A DNA stretch of 64,000 nucleotides from Caldisericia bacterium. GTDB taxonomy: Bacteria; Caldisericota; Caldisericia; JAAYUI01. The notes under the pieces were generated by a model. That model was given only the letters and a program-made list of their open reading frames with translations, was not told where the DNA came from and ran no database searches. The position numbers and the translations under genes were made by a program. Where the stretch lies: the NCBI GenBank assembly GCA_017992475.1, contig JAGOOO010000007.1, positions 1 to 64,000 on the forward strand. Reading direction: 5' to 3'. Shown one piece after another: positions 42,772 to 51,781 of this stretch (position 1 is the stretch's first letter; each line of letters begins with the position of its first letter).

Positions 42772-43349
42772 TATTTTATTATTGTTTGATCCAGGATGAG
42801 CCTTAGCTCCCTGAAGTCTCTTTTCATTGCTTCCAGTAGTTCCGGGTCCCTTTTGTGGAGGTATGCTGCCGGATGGTACATTGGGAGGAATCTGAGTCCC
42901 TCCTTTAACTGGAGCTTTCCGTGTGTCACGCTTACGGACATTTGCTTTGACAACATTGTTTGGGTTGCCGGTGCCCCGAGCGTGATTATTATTTTTGGCA
43001 TTATGGCCGCTATCTGGGCCATTAGATATGGTTTGCATGATTCTATTTCGTCCTGTTGTGGCGTCCTGTTTTGAGGAGGCCTGCATTTTACTATATTTGT
43101 TATAAAAACTTCGGACCTTTTCAGTCCTATCATCAAGAGGAGTTTGTCCAGGAGCTGTCCAGCAGCCCCAACAAACGGTTCACCCTTCTCATCTTCGTTT
43201 GCACCAGGACCTTCACCAATGAACATTATTGATGCATCATAGTTTCCTATGCCTGGTACTGGATTTTTTCTCATTACGCCAAGACTGCACTTACGGCAGG
43301 TAGAAACCTGTCTGGTGATCTCATTCAAGATCACTTCGGCGTCAGTCAC
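42771..43349 (-). CDS. Uracil-DNA glycosylase, family 4
   Basis: Iron-sulfur uracil-DNA glycosylase that removes uracil arising from cytosine deamination (192 residues). The four cluster cysteines are C18, C21, C89 and C105. The active-site motif reads GEGPGANED (46-54), and the C-terminal motif LPMYHPAAYL holds the conserved His. This type is common in thermophiles and other deep-branching bacteria. The ATG at 43349 overlaps the M16 peptidase stop by 8 nt. The stop is embedded in the RNase J start codon region. Confidence 0.94.
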   Translation of the reverse strand: MTDAEVILNEITRQVSTCRKCSLGVMRKNPVPGIGNYDASIMFIGEGPGANEDEKGEPFVGAAGQLLDKLLLMIGLKRSEVFITNIVKCRPPQNRTPQQDEIESCKPYLMAQIAAIMPKIIITLGAPATQTMLSKQMSVSVTHGKLQLKEGLRFLPMYHPAAYLHKRDPELLEAMKRDFRELRLILDQTIIK

Positions 43350-44565
43350 TCACAAACCCCTTTTGGTCACAAATGCCCTTTCCTACAAGTGAAATGGCAT
43401 AGTCTTCCGGTATGTTTTGCTTTATGTAGTTATTGAAACTCTTTATTCCCAAGGAGTCTATTCTGTTTAGCGTTTCTTCAAGTGACGGCACCTGCCCAAG
43501 AAGTAGCCCGAATTTTCCGCTGCGGTCCATCCTTGCCATGTTGCTTTCGAGGGACAGGGTTGTCGAACCCTTTATCATCCTCTTTGCCCTCTCGAGCTCC
43601 TCTTCAGTTACACCATGGTTGCGAAGGTTGTTCAGCTCATAAAGCAGAATATCACGGCTCTTTTGGTAATTTTCCTTTGGAACAGCACCATAAACACCCA
43701 GGAGCCCGGCAGATTTCGAGAAAGAAGACATCATGGAAATATTGTAAACCAGACCCTCTTTTTCCCTAAGTCTCTGGAAGAGTCTGGAGCTTATTGAACC
43801 GGCAATAATAACGGAGCTAACAAGCGCCTCGGCCATTTCTGCATCACAAAGCGTTGGCCCTGGCCACACATAGGTGAAATAGACCTGTTCGGAGTCCCTG
43901 TCCATGCAGAGTTTGTTTGGTTTGAATTCTGGCCGGTCTTCAATATATGAGGTTTTCCCATTGAGTGGCTCGTGTGGAATGCCAATCTTTTCGAGTTTGG
44001 CCGACAGCTGTTCGTAGGTTATCCCGCCACAGGCAGACAAAACAGTATTTTCAGGCCTGTAATGGTCTTTGTGGTATTTCCTGACATTGTTCGGAGAGAC
44101 TTCCTTTATTACTTCCGGAAAACCAAGGACCGATCTTGCAAGCGGGTGTGTTCCCCAAGCCGCCTGAAACGCCCTGACAGAAGCAATCTCATCAGGGGCG
44201 TCCATAAATTCAGCTATCTCAGAGAGAACAACCCCTCTCTCCAGATTGATTGAATCATCCTGAAGTGAAGGGTTGTAGGTAACATCAAACAAGAGGTCCA
44301 GCGCGAGGTCAACATCATCCACAAGAACCTTGGCATAAAAGCTTGTCAATTCAACCGAGGTATAGGCATTCAGTTCTCCACCTGTACCATCGATTTCAAT
44401 TGCTATATCACCGGCACTCCTTTTTGGCGTCCCTTTGAAAACAAGGTGCTCAAGGAAGTGCGAAAGGCCCTGCTGGTCCTCTGACTCAGTATAGGCACCT
44501 ACCGGCATGAACAAACCGAGTGCTACCGAGCCAAAACCCGGCATGGTGTCTACTACTAGCTTCAC
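43342..44565 (-). CDS. M16-family zinc peptidase
   Basis: A processing-peptidase-like (pitrilysin family) protein of 407 residues. The inverted zinc motif HFLEH lies at about 36-40 and the third ligand Glu about 75 residues on (LERGVVLSEI). The second half carries the inactive-domain signature SRLFQRLREKEGLVYNI. The start is GTG, overlapping the pnp stop (GTGA). The pnp-M16 peptidase order matches Bacillus pnpA-mlpA and many relatives. The cellular substrate is not known. Length is typical of the bacterial single-chain form, which usually acts as a dimer. Confidence 0.93.
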   Translation of the reverse strand: MKLVVDTMPGFGSVALGLFMPVGAYTESEDQQGLSHFLEHLVFKGTPKRSAGDIAIEIDGTGGELNAYTSVELTSFYAKVLVDDVDLALDLLFDVTYNPSLQDDSINLERGVVLSEIAEFMDAPDEIASVRAFQAAWGTHPLARSVLGFPEVIKEVSPNNVRKYHKDHYRPENTVLSACGGITYEQLSAKLEKIGIPHEPLNGKTSYIEDRPEFKPNKLCMDRDSEQVYFTYVWPGPTLCDAEMAEALVSSVIIAGSISSRLFQRLREKEGLVYNISMMSSFSKSAGLLGVYGAVPKENYQKSRDILLYELNNLRNHGVTEEELERAKRMIKGSTTLSLESNMARMDRSGKFGLLLGQVPSLEETLNRIDSLGIKSFNNYIKQNIPEDYAISLVGKGICDQKGFVSD

Positions 44566-46772
44566 TTTCTCCTGTCCTTGCCATGCCTCTTGCCATGGTG
44601 ATCGTCTTCACGACCATGATCTTCATCACCGTCAATGGCTGGTGGGATTGTTCCTGAATCAGTTTCCAGGAGGCCCTTGCGAGTGAGGGAGATCCTGCCA
44701 GTTTCATCAATCTTTTTGACTTTAACCATGACTTCCTGGCCGATCTTGAGTTCGTCTTCGACCTTTGCGACCCTGTAATTGGCTATTTCAGAGATGTGGA
44801 GGAGACCTTCCTTGCCACCTTTGCCGATATCGACAAAAGCTCCAAAGTCCCTTATTCCGGTTACTCTGCCAAGATAAATCTTTCCGACAGTGACATCTTC
44901 GGTTATCTCGGAGATGATTCCCTTTGCCTTCATTCCAGCTTCTTCATTTGGGGCAGTTATAAAGACCCTTCCATCCTGTTCGATGTCAATCTTGCAGCCT
45001 GTGTCTTCAATGATTTTCTTTATGACTTTGCCACCCGGTCCGATTACCTCACGGATCTTCTCTGTGTCTATGGCCATTGTGTAGACCCTTGGAGCATTTG
45101 GTGAAAGCTCTGATCTTGGCCCTGGAAGGCATTGCCCCATGAGACCAAGAATGAACATCCTCGCTTCCCTGGCCTGTGCCAGAGCGCGCCTGATAATATT
45201 CATGTCGATACCCTTGATCTTGATGTCCATCTGGAGGCCAGTTATGCCTTCAGTTGTTCCGGCAACCTTGAAATCCATGTCGCCAAGGGCATCCTCAACA
45301 CCCTGAATATCGGTGAGGATTGCAATCTTATCATTGCTTGTGATAAGTCCCATCGCTATTCCGGCAACAGGTGCCTTTAACGGCACACCCGCATCCATAA
45401 GCGAAAGGGAACTACAGCAAACAGAAGCCATTGATGAAGAACCATTGCTTTCCAAGACTTCAGAGAAAACTTGAATGGTATAAGGGAATTCTTCTTCGGT
45501 GGGAACAAGCGGCACCAGCGATCTTTCTGCAAGATTGCCATGTCCGATATCTCTTCTTGATGGGCCTCTCAATGGCCTTACTTCACCAACCGAGAATGGG
45601 GGGAAGTTGTAGTAATGCATATAATGCTTGATCTCTTCCTCATACAGTCCTTCAACCAGCTGGCCCTCGTCTTTGGCGCCAAGAGTTGTTACGGATAAAA
45701 CCTGGGTTTGGCCCCTGAGGAAAATCGCTGACCCATGAGTCATTGGAAGTGTGCCAACCTCCATGGAGATTGGCCTGATCTCATTGGTTTTTCTGCCATC
45801 AGGGCGTTTGCCCTGGATGACTATTCTGTCCCTGACAAAAGATTTTAGCTCTTTTTCGAATATAAGGCCAAAATTTGACGTTTTTTCCGGGAGCTTTTCC
45901 TGTACCAGGGCCTTTATCTCGTTCTCAAATTCGCCAGATGCACTTTCACGCTGTGCCTTGTCCGGATTGAAAAGTTTTTCATCACCTTTGCTGAAAAGCT
46001 CATCATGGACGAGTTGTAAAACTTCTGGATCGATCTCTGGCGGAGGAACAACAATCTTCGGCTTCCCAATTTCTTTTTGAAGCTCCATTTGCAGGGCAAT
46101 AATGTCGGCAAAGGAGGCCTGTGCAAGCTCCATGGCTTTTGCGACTGTCTCTTCGTCCACCTGGATTGCGCCACCCTCAACCATCATTATTGCATCGTTT
46201 GTTCCAGCAACCACCAGATCAAGCGTTGATTTCTGGAGCATAGTGACGGTTGGATTTACAACAAGCTCTCCGTCGATAAGCCCAATCCTTACTGCTGCGA
46301 GTGGCCCTTCAAACGGGGCATCAGAAATGGTGAGAGCGCAAGAAGCACCAATTATTCCAAGAAAATCCGGGATGTTCTCCCCATCTGACGAAAGTGTGGA
46401 AACAACAATCTGGACATCTCTGCGGAAATGCTTTGGGAACAACGGCCTGAGGGGTCTATCAATAAGTCTTGACCTCAATATTTCCTGGTCAGACGGCCTT
46501 CCACCCCTCTTGAAAAACCCGCCTGGGATCTTTCCTGCCGCATACATTTTGTCGAAATAATCGACAACCAGCGGGAAGAAATCTATGTCAGGTCTTTCTT
46601 TATCAGCCACAACGGCAGTTGCAAGAACAACCGTTCCGCCGAGTTGCACCATAACAGAACCACCGGCCTGCTGAGCAACTTTGCCGGTGGTGACTGTTAT
46701 TTCCTGCCCCGCTATTTCAGCATGGGCAATATAAACGTCTCTATTTAGCTCTGTCTTTTTGTCTATTTTCAT
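44562..46772 (-). CDS. pnp: Polynucleotide phosphorylase
   Basis: A 3'-5' phosphorolytic exoribonuclease, core of RNA decay (736 residues). It has two RNase PH domains (about 15-235 and 315-545) around an all-alpha linker. The second contains the conserved FPYTIQVFSEVLESNGSSSM and GIAMGLI. A KH domain with GPGGKVIKKI (about 565-620) and an S1 domain (about 630-700) follow. It ends in a short His/Asp/Lys-rich tail. Its start overlaps the rpsO stop (TAATG), and rpsO-pnp is a near-universal pairing. RNase J follows three genes later on the same transcript. Confidence 0.97.
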   Translation of the reverse strand: MKIDKKTELNRDVYIAHAEIAGQEITVTTGKVAQQAGGSVMVQLGGTVVLATAVVADKERPDIDFFPLVVDYFDKMYAAGKIPGGFFKRGGRPSDQEILRSRLIDRPLRPLFPKHFRRDVQIVVSTLSSDGENIPDFLGIIGASCALTISDAPFEGPLAAVRIGLIDGELVVNPTVTMLQKSTLDLVVAGTNDAIMMVEGGAIQVDEETVAKAMELAQASFADIIALQMELQKEIGKPKIVVPPPEIDPEVLQLVHDELFSKGDEKLFNPDKAQRESASGEFENEIKALVQEKLPEKTSNFGLIFEKELKSFVRDRIVIQGKRPDGRKTNEIRPISMEVGTLPMTHGSAIFLRGQTQVLSVTTLGAKDEGQLVEGLYEEEIKHYMHYYNFPPFSVGEVRPLRGPSRRDIGHGNLAERSLVPLVPTEEEFPYTIQVFSEVLESNGSSSMASVCCSSLSLMDAGVPLKAPVAGIAMGLITSNDKIAILTDIQGVEDALGDMDFKVAGTTEGITGLQMDIKIKGIDMNIIRRALAQAREARMFILGLMGQCLPGPRSELSPNAPRVYTMAIDTEKIREVIGPGGKVIKKIIEDTGCKIDIEQDGRVFITAPNEEAGMKAKGIISEITEDVTVGKIYLGRVTGIRDFGAFVDIGKGGKEGLLHISEIANYRVAKVEDELKIGQEVMVKVKKIDETGRISLTRKGLLETDSGTIPPAIDGDEDHGREDDHHGKRHGKDRRK

Positions 46773-47038
46773 TACTTACGCAGTCCGAGGGCACTGATGA
46801 GCTTTAGATACCTGTTTTCTTCTATTGAACGAAGATAACCAAGCATTCTGTGTCTCTCACCAACCATCCTCAAAAGTCCTCTCCTTGATGTAAAATCATG
46901 TTTGTGGGTAAGCAGGTGAGCTGAAAGTTCGTTGATCCTCTGGGTAAGAAGTGCAACCTGGACTTCTGGTGAACCTGTATCACCTTCGTGGGTGGCAAAT
47001 TTCTCAATGATCTGCCGCTTTTTGTCTTTGTCTAACAT
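46772..47038 (-). CDS. rpsO: 30S ribosomal protein S15
   Basis: A primary 16S rRNA-binding protein of 88 residues. It shows the typical helices: [35 protein letters not shown] and [16 protein letters not shown]. The ATG at 47038 is chosen since AAAGGAG lies upstream and the family begins here; an upstream in-frame ATG (47098) lacks similarity. It heads the nine-gene run rpsO-pnp-M16-udg-rnj-Nudix-queT-amidase-nadE, in which every junction overlaps, and has a clear promoter. The leader of about 60 nt could hold the S15 autoregulatory site known in other bacteria, but I cannot assign a structure. Confidence 0.97.
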   Translation of the reverse strand: MLDKDKKRQIIEKFATHEGDTGSPEVQVALLTQRINELSAHLLTHKHDFTSRRGLLRMVGERHRMLGYLRSIEENRYLKLISALGLRK

Positions 47039-47107
47039 TAATATTTTCTCCTTTCCTGTGGCCACGGTGTCGTCGCGGAGTACGTCCATCCTAGCCAAGG
47101 TTAGGCC

Positions 47108-47135
47108 AATATAACACGAAAACTTACCGATTCAA
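47108..47135 (-). promoter_or_regulatory. Promoter of the rpsO-pnp-nadE operon
   Basis: On the minus strand, TTGAAT (47130-47135), a 16-bp spacer and TATATT (47108-47113). It is back-to-back with the promoter of the HAD gene, the two -35 boxes being 9 bp apart. Confidence 0.75.
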
Positions 47136-47144
47136 GGACTGGTC

Positions 47145-47174
47145 TTGAACCTTTATAAAACAAACGGCTATAAT
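47145..47174 (+). promoter_or_regulatory. Promoter of HAD hydrolase-mnmA (leaderless)
   Basis: TTGAAC (47145-47150), an 18-bp spacer and consensus TATAAT (47169-47174). The ATG begins 9 nt past the -10 box, so the message should begin at or next to the start codon. Confidence 0.75.
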
Positions 47175-47182
47175 TCTAACTT

Positions 47183-47911
47183 ATGATTAAAACCAAAAAC
47201 AAACCGCAAGCCGTAATCTTCGACTTCTGGAATACACTTATTTATGACTTGCCGGATGTTGAGGAAAAGAGGGGTAAATACAGGATTGAAAAGATCCATG
47301 AAATACTAATCAGACATGATATTAGAGTTTCAATCTCTGACGTTTCCTTTGCTTACGAAGCCGCAGGCAAAATGATCACCGAGCTTGCAAAAAACAATAG
47401 AGCATTGACCATCAGGGAACAGATCAGGCTTATGGCAGAAACGATAAGATTCATACCAGACAGGGAACTCATTGAAAAACTTGAGGATGCCTACAACAGG
47501 GCAAACCTCCTCTTTTTGAGTCCACTTGTTCCAGGCGCTGAAGAAATGATCGAATCGCTCTTCAGAAAATACAAGCTTGGTCTCATATCCAATACAGAAC
47601 GCTCTTCCGGAAAACATCTCACAATGGCCTATCACAATTTGATGAAAAGATTTAGTGTGACATATTTTTCCGATGAAAGAAAACTGAGAAAACCACACCC
47701 CGAAACTTATCTTACTACTGCCGCAGAACTTGCTGTCGATCCCATCGATTGTGTCATGGTTGGCGATGACGAAGAAAAAGATTGCACACCTGCTGTTGTT
47801 TGCGGCATGAGGGCAATACTGTTTGCAGACCCAAAAAGGGGAATCAAGTCTGATTTCTCACCACAGGCTTCAACACTCTCCCAGTTGGCTCAAATCCTGG
47901 AAAAAATGTAA
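47183..47911 (+). CDS. HAD-superfamily hydrolase
   Basis: A haloacid-dehalogenase-fold protein of 242 residues with an alpha-helical cap (about 30-110). Motif I reads FDFWNTL, with nucleophile Asp14. The second Asp typical of phosphatases (DxD) is replaced by Trp, as in dehalogenase-like members that have Tyr at this spot. Motif II is LISNTE, and motifs III and IV are KLRKPHPETY and MVGDDEEKD. The substrate is unknown. No ribosome site is visible and the promoter is immediately upstream, so a leaderless start at 47183 is inferred. Its stop overlaps the mnmA start by one base. Confidence 0.88.
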   Translation: MIKTKNKPQAVIFDFWNTLIYDLPDVEEKRGKYRIEKIHEILIRHDIRVSISDVSFAYEAAGKMITELAKNNRALTIREQIRLMAETIRFIPDRELIEKLEDAYNRANLLFLSPLVPGAEEMIESLFRKYKLGLISNTERSSGKHLTMAYHNLMKRFSVTYFSDERKLRKPHPETYLTTAAELAVDPIDCVMVGDDEEKDCTPAVVCGMRAILFADPKRGIKSDFSPQASTLSQLAQILEKM

Positions 47912-48897
47912 TGGCAAAAATACTTGTCGGAATGTCTGGCGGTACAGACTCCACAGCCGCAGTCCTTGTTTTGAGGTCTTACGGGCATGAAGTGTGTGGC
48001 GCGTCACTTCCGATCTGTGGTAGAGAAAGCATCGACACAGCCATAAAAGCCAGCGAGCAGATTGGAATCAAACACTATGTGATCCCGATCCAAAACCTTT
48101 TCAAAACGCAAGTTATCGAATACTTCAAAAATTCAATAATCCGAAACGAGACCCCAAACCCGTGTGTCATGTGCAACCAGATGGTAAAGATGCATGTTCT
48201 GCATAAGTTTGCCATGCAAATGGGTTTTGAATACATCGCCACTGGTCATTACGCAAAAAAAATCTCCTACGCAGGCCACATTACCGTTGCAAAGGCTGAT
48301 TATGAAATCAAGGACCAAAGCTACATGCTTGCCAGGGTTGATGAGGTCATACTTCAAAGGTGTCTCTTCCCGCTGGGAACGCTCACGCGGGCAGAGGCAG
48401 AATCCAAAATCAGCGGCATTCCCACCACACCCCCCAGCCAGGATGCCTGTTTCATCAATGTCCCAATGAAGGAATGGATAGCCAGGGAAATCGGGATAGG
48501 CCAGCCCGGTGATATTGTGGATACTGACGGCAACGTCATTGGCCAGCATTGCGGACTGAACGCTTTTACCCATGGGCAAAGAGAGGGCATTGGTCTTGCA
48601 GATGGTCCATGGTATGTTGTCAGAAAAGACGTAAAAAACAACACGCTTGTAGTCGGGCACAAAGAAAATGTGCAAGTCTCAAGATTCAGGGTAATTGATC
48701 TAAGGCTGATTTCTGATGATAAACCCCAAGTGATGATACGCTACAGATCAAACCCCGTTGAATGCAAAATCGAGCATGAAAGCAATGGCGACATATTTGT
48801 GTCTACAAAAACACCTGTTTTTGCACCAACACCAGGTCAATTCGCAGTCTTCTATTCAAGAAATATCCTGATCGGTTCAGCAATAATCACCGACTAA
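47911..48897 (+). CDS. mnmA: tRNA 2-thiouridylase MnmA
   Basis: Thiolates U34 of tRNA-Lys, -Glu and -Gln (328 residues, slightly shorter than the usual 350-370). The PP-loop is SGGTDS (9-14), the first catalytic cysteine C85 lies in NPCVMC, and the second, C180, lies in SQDACF. The beta-barrel C-terminal domain shows HGQREGIGLADGPWYVV. All key residues are present despite the shorter length, which suggests trimmed loops. The ATG at 47911 overlaps the HAD gene stop. A terminator follows. It might be a divergent MnmA paralogue, but both catalytic cysteines favour genuine thiolase activity. Confidence 0.92.
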   Translation: MAKILVGMSGGTDSTAAVLVLRSYGHEVCGASLPICGRESIDTAIKASEQIGIKHYVIPIQNLFKTQVIEYFKNSIIRNETPNPCVMCNQMVKMHVLHKFAMQMGFEYIATGHYAKKISYAGHITVAKADYEIKDQSYMLARVDEVILQRCLFPLGTLTRAEAESKISGIPTTPPSQDACFINVPMKEWIAREIGIGQPGDIVDTDGNVIGQHCGLNAFTHGQREGIGLADGPWYVVRKDVKNNTLVVGHKENVQVSRFRVIDLRLISDDKPQVMIRYRSNPVECKIEHESNGDIFVSTKTPVFAPTPGQFAVFYSRNILIGSAIITD

Positions 48898-48901
48898 ATT
48901 A

Positions 48902-48933
48902 AAAAGGCCCTTCCCAATCGGAAAGGGCCTTTT
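48902..48933. terminator. Bidirectional terminator between mnmA and glnA
   Basis: A stem of about 13 bp (AAAAGGCCCTTCC against GGAAAGGGCCTTTT, one bulged base) flanked by A and T runs. It lies between the convergent ends of mnmA and the long korDABC-glnA transcript. Confidence 0.85.
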
Positions 48934-48956
48934 GGTATCCTGTTTTTCTTGTTAGC

Positions 48957-50369
48957 TCAGATCAATTCATACATCTCAAATTCTACCGGATGAGGTGTTC
49001 TTTCGATCCTCAGGTGGTCCTGCATCTTGTCTGATATGAATTTTTCAAGCATTCCCTTTGTGAAAACTCCACCATCGAGAAGGAATTGGTGGTCCTTCTG
49101 CAATGCTTCCAGCGCTTCCTTGAGTGATGCTGGAATGGAAACTGGTGGCTCCCAGCCCTTGTCCATTTTTTCGAGCGGGCCAAACTTTCCCTCTGGATTA
49201 AGGTCCTTCTTGACTCCATCAAGTCCGGCCATGAGGATGGCGGAAAGGGCCAGATATGGGTTGAAAGTTGCATCACCAACACGGTATTCAAAGCGCTTTT
49301 CCTCTGGCTGGGTGGCGTAGGCTGGTATCCTTACTGCAGCGTTTCTGTTTGCCATGCCATAGCAGCAGTTGCAAGGTGCCTCATAACCTCTGACAAGCCT
49401 CTTGTAGGAGTTTGTGGACGGGTTGGTGATGGCTGTAATGGCCGGTGCGTGTGTGAGAATTCCAGCAAGGAACGAGAGTGCCATTTTCGAAAGACCCATA
49501 TACCCATTTGGATCGTGGAACACGAGTTCACCATTCTTGCCCTTCATCAGGAAGTGGACATGGAGTCCGTTTCCGGCCTCTCCAAAGATCGGCTTTGGAA
49601 GGAAGCTGGCATATGAGCCAAACTCCTGGGCGGTGTTGCGGATTATGTATTTTCCAAGGATTATGCAATCAGCAGCAACCATGCTGTCCATGAGGTTGAA
49701 CTCCACCTCACACTGGCCAGGACCACCAACTTCGTGATGGTGGTACTTCACATCATATCCAAGTGAAGTCAGCCTTCTTACTGCCTCGACTCTGGTCTGG
49801 TACTGGGTGTCATTTGGTGGGACAGAATGATATCCACCCTTCTTAGGGAGCCTTGTTGCGAAAGAGTAATCATCATCCTGTGACCCCCAATACCCTTCAT
49901 CGGAAATAATCTCTGCCGACATTGCTTGTGGATCGGTCCTTACAAGCAGATCATTGAAGAGGTAGAATTCAAGTTCCGGGCCCCATGTGGCTACATCAGC
50001 CACCCCAAGAGATTGCATGTAAGCGCAAGCCTTTCTCAGGATGCCTCTTGGATCTGATTCGTATGGTTTTACATCCTGGGCCGCTTCATAAACATCACAC
50101 ATGAATGTTGCGGTTGGATCTTCAAGGCAAGGATCGAGCTCAACAAAATCTTTTATGACCGGACGGGCAACAAAATCAGACTTGCCGGTCTCTGCAAAAC
50201 CAAAATTGGAACCATCAAAACCAAAACCGAACTGTAGCTTCTTTTCGGTGATATTGGTTGTCGGAATTGTCACATGGCGGAGCCTTCCATAAAAATCAAC
50301 AATCTTGAAGTCAACCATGTCGGCCTCAAGCGCCTTTATCTGCTCGATGATTTTTGTGTACTTATCCAT
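48957..50369 (-). CDS. glnA: Glutamine synthetase, type I
   Basis: Makes glutamine from glutamate, ammonia and ATP (470 residues). It has the beta-grasp N-domain with GFDGSNFGFAE, then the catalytic domain with WGPELEFYLF (metal Glu), GQCEVEFNLMDS, GNGLHVHFLM and NRNAAVRIPAY. The adenylylation segment NLYDLP of enteric-type enzymes is absent: the matching region (NPEGKFGPLEKMDKG) has no Tyr, so control by adenylyltransferase is unlikely. It is the last gene of a 15-gene run and overlaps korC by 8 nt, which couples nitrogen assimilation to 2-oxoacid metabolism. The GNGLHVH form suggests some divergence from the common GSGMHVH, but glnA remains the best call. Confidence 0.93.
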   Translation of the reverse strand: MDKYTKIIEQIKALEADMVDFKIVDFYGRLRHVTIPTTNITEKKLQFGFGFDGSNFGFAETGKSDFVARPVIKDFVELDPCLEDPTATFMCDVYEAAQDVKPYESDPRGILRKACAYMQSLGVADVATWGPELEFYLFNDLLVRTDPQAMSAEIISDEGYWGSQDDDYSFATRLPKKGGYHSVPPNDTQYQTRVEAVRRLTSLGYDVKYHHHEVGGPGQCEVEFNLMDSMVAADCIILGKYIIRNTAQEFGSYASFLPKPIFGEAGNGLHVHFLMKGKNGELVFHDPNGYMGLSKMALSFLAGILTHAPAITAITNPSTNSYKRLVRGYEAPCNCCYGMANRNAAVRIPAYATQPEEKRFEYRVGDATFNPYLALSAILMAGLDGVKKDLNPEGKFGPLEKMDKGWEPPVSIPASLKEALEALQKDHQFLLDGGVFTKGMLEKFISDKMQDHLRIERTPHPVEFEMYELI

Positions 50370-50961
50370 TCTTGACCTCCTGGGCTATTTTGTAACCAAT
50401 GTCTAGGGCTTTTTGGTTGTTTGTTTTGAATTCAGGTCTGAAATTCTCATGAACAGCACGCTCAAGAGATTCTCTGCCAACTATCTCCGTGAAACCAACG
50501 ATCAATCCAAGCGACATGACATTTATCGCGGTTCCTGTTTTCAGCTCTTTTATCAGTTCAGACCACATTGGAATTCCAATTGCAAACGGTCCATCACCGG
50601 TTGACTTCTCGTCTGGTATTAACACAGAATCAAAGATTATTAGACCGTCTTTTTTGACATCAACTCTGTATTTTTCAAGACCCTCAGAAGTCAGTGCCAA
50701 CAGAACATCTGGATTAACAAGCTTCGGGAAATATATATCGCCTTCTCTGATGACTGTTTCAGATTTTGTTGAGCCACCTCTTGCCTCGGCACCATAAACC
50801 TGTGACTGAAGGACATTGTGGCCTTCATAAACACCGGCTTTGGCAAGAATTACAGAGGCTGTTACAAGTCCATGTCCGCCAGAGCCAGTGAATCTTATTG
50901 ATTCGGCCTTTTTCCCTCCAAAAATTTTGTGGTTTATGCTCTTCCAGGAAAAATCACTCAT
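50362..50961 (-). CDS. korC: 2-oxoacid:ferredoxin oxidoreductase, gamma subunit
   Basis: The gamma subunit (199 residues) of a four-subunit oxidoreductase that decarboxylates 2-oxoglutarate or a similar acid to the CoA ester while reducing ferredoxin. The N-terminus has the gamma-subunit pattern IRFTGSGGHGLVTASVILAKAG, then SQVYGAEARGGSTKSE. The ATG at 50961 is chosen because it overlaps the korB stop by 8 nt and begins just before the conserved domain; the longer frame to 51027 runs inside korB. It overlaps glnA by 8 nt. Confidence 0.93.
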   Translation of the reverse strand: MSDFSWKSINHKIFGGKKAESIRFTGSGGHGLVTASVILAKAGVYEGHNVLQSQVYGAEARGGSTKSETVIREGDIYFPKLVNPDVLLALTSEGLEKYRVDVKKDGLIIFDSVLIPDEKSTGDGPFAIGIPMWSELIKELKTGTAINVMSLGLIVGFTEIVGRESLERAVHENFRPEFKTNNQKALDIGYKIAQEVKNG

Positions 50962-51781
50962 GATGGACCGCCTTTCTTGTAGAAAGTATGCAAGCCCTGT
51001 AGTGGTCAAGGAATGTCGGCTTCTCAACGTCTTGTATTATGCCCCTTGCAAATTTTCCGGCTTTCTCGCTCTGTTCCAGTGAATCATACTTTTCTTTTGG
51101 CACGAGAATTGAGGCCTGGGTCTTGATCAGGTCGATTGGTTTGCCAAGACGGTTGTTTCTACCATAATTGGTTGGGCACTGGGTAAAGATGTCGATCGCT
51201 GCAAAACCATTTTTGGCAAGGGCCAATTTCATGAGTTTCACCAGCTCATTGAAGTAGAGTGTTCCAGTTCTCGCAACGAACGGTGCACCAGCTCCAACGA
51301 GAAGGTCTGTGATACTAAAGGGGTCTTCCACGTGCCCGCATGGCGAAGTGGTCGTGAACGAGCCAAGTGGTGTCGTTGGGCTGTATTGTCCGCCAGTCAT
51401 TCCGTATGTGTAGTTATTGACGATAAAGAGGGTCAGGTCCATGTTGCGCCTTGCAGCATGGATAAGGTGATTGCCGCCAATTGAAGAGGCATCACCATCA
51501 CCACTCACAATGATCACTTTGAGGTTCGGGTTAGCAAGCTTTGCGCCAACAGCAAAAGCCACTGGCCTTCCATGCAAGGTGTGCAAAGAATCAAAGATTG
51601 TATATGTGGCAATTCTTGATGAACACCCTATTCCACCTACAATCAGTATCTGTGTTGGGTCCCAGCCAAGCTCGTCTATGGCCTGGGCCATTGCATGCAT
51701 TACTTCACCATTTCCACAGCCAGGACAAAAAACATGTGGCAGCTTGTCCTGTTTGAAATATTTCAGGATTTGTTCCCTCAT
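50954..51781 (-). CDS. korB: 2-oxoacid:ferredoxin oxidoreductase, beta subunit
   Basis: The thiamine-diphosphate-binding subunit (275 residues). It shows FCPGCGNGEVMHAM, the diphosphate-binding GDGDASSIGGNHLIHAARRN, and VNNYTYGMTGGQYSPTTP. The cysteine in CPGCG and others nearby bind the proximal iron-sulfur cluster in this family. The ATG overlaps the korA stop (ATGA). Co-encoded alpha, gamma and delta subunits make the call secure. Confidence 0.95.
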   Translation of the reverse strand: MREQILKYFKQDKLPHVFCPGCGNGEVMHAMAQAIDELGWDPTQILIVGGIGCSSRIATYTIFDSLHTLHGRPVAFAVGAKLANPNLKVIIVSGDGDASSIGGNHLIHAARRNMDLTLFIVNNYTYGMTGGQYSPTTPLGSFTTTSPCGHVEDPFSITDLLVGAGAPFVARTGTLYFNELVKLMKLALAKNGFAAIDIFTQCPTNYGRNNRLGKPIDLIKTQASILVPKEKYDSLEQSEKAGKFARGIIQDVEKPTFLDHYRACILSTRKAVHHE

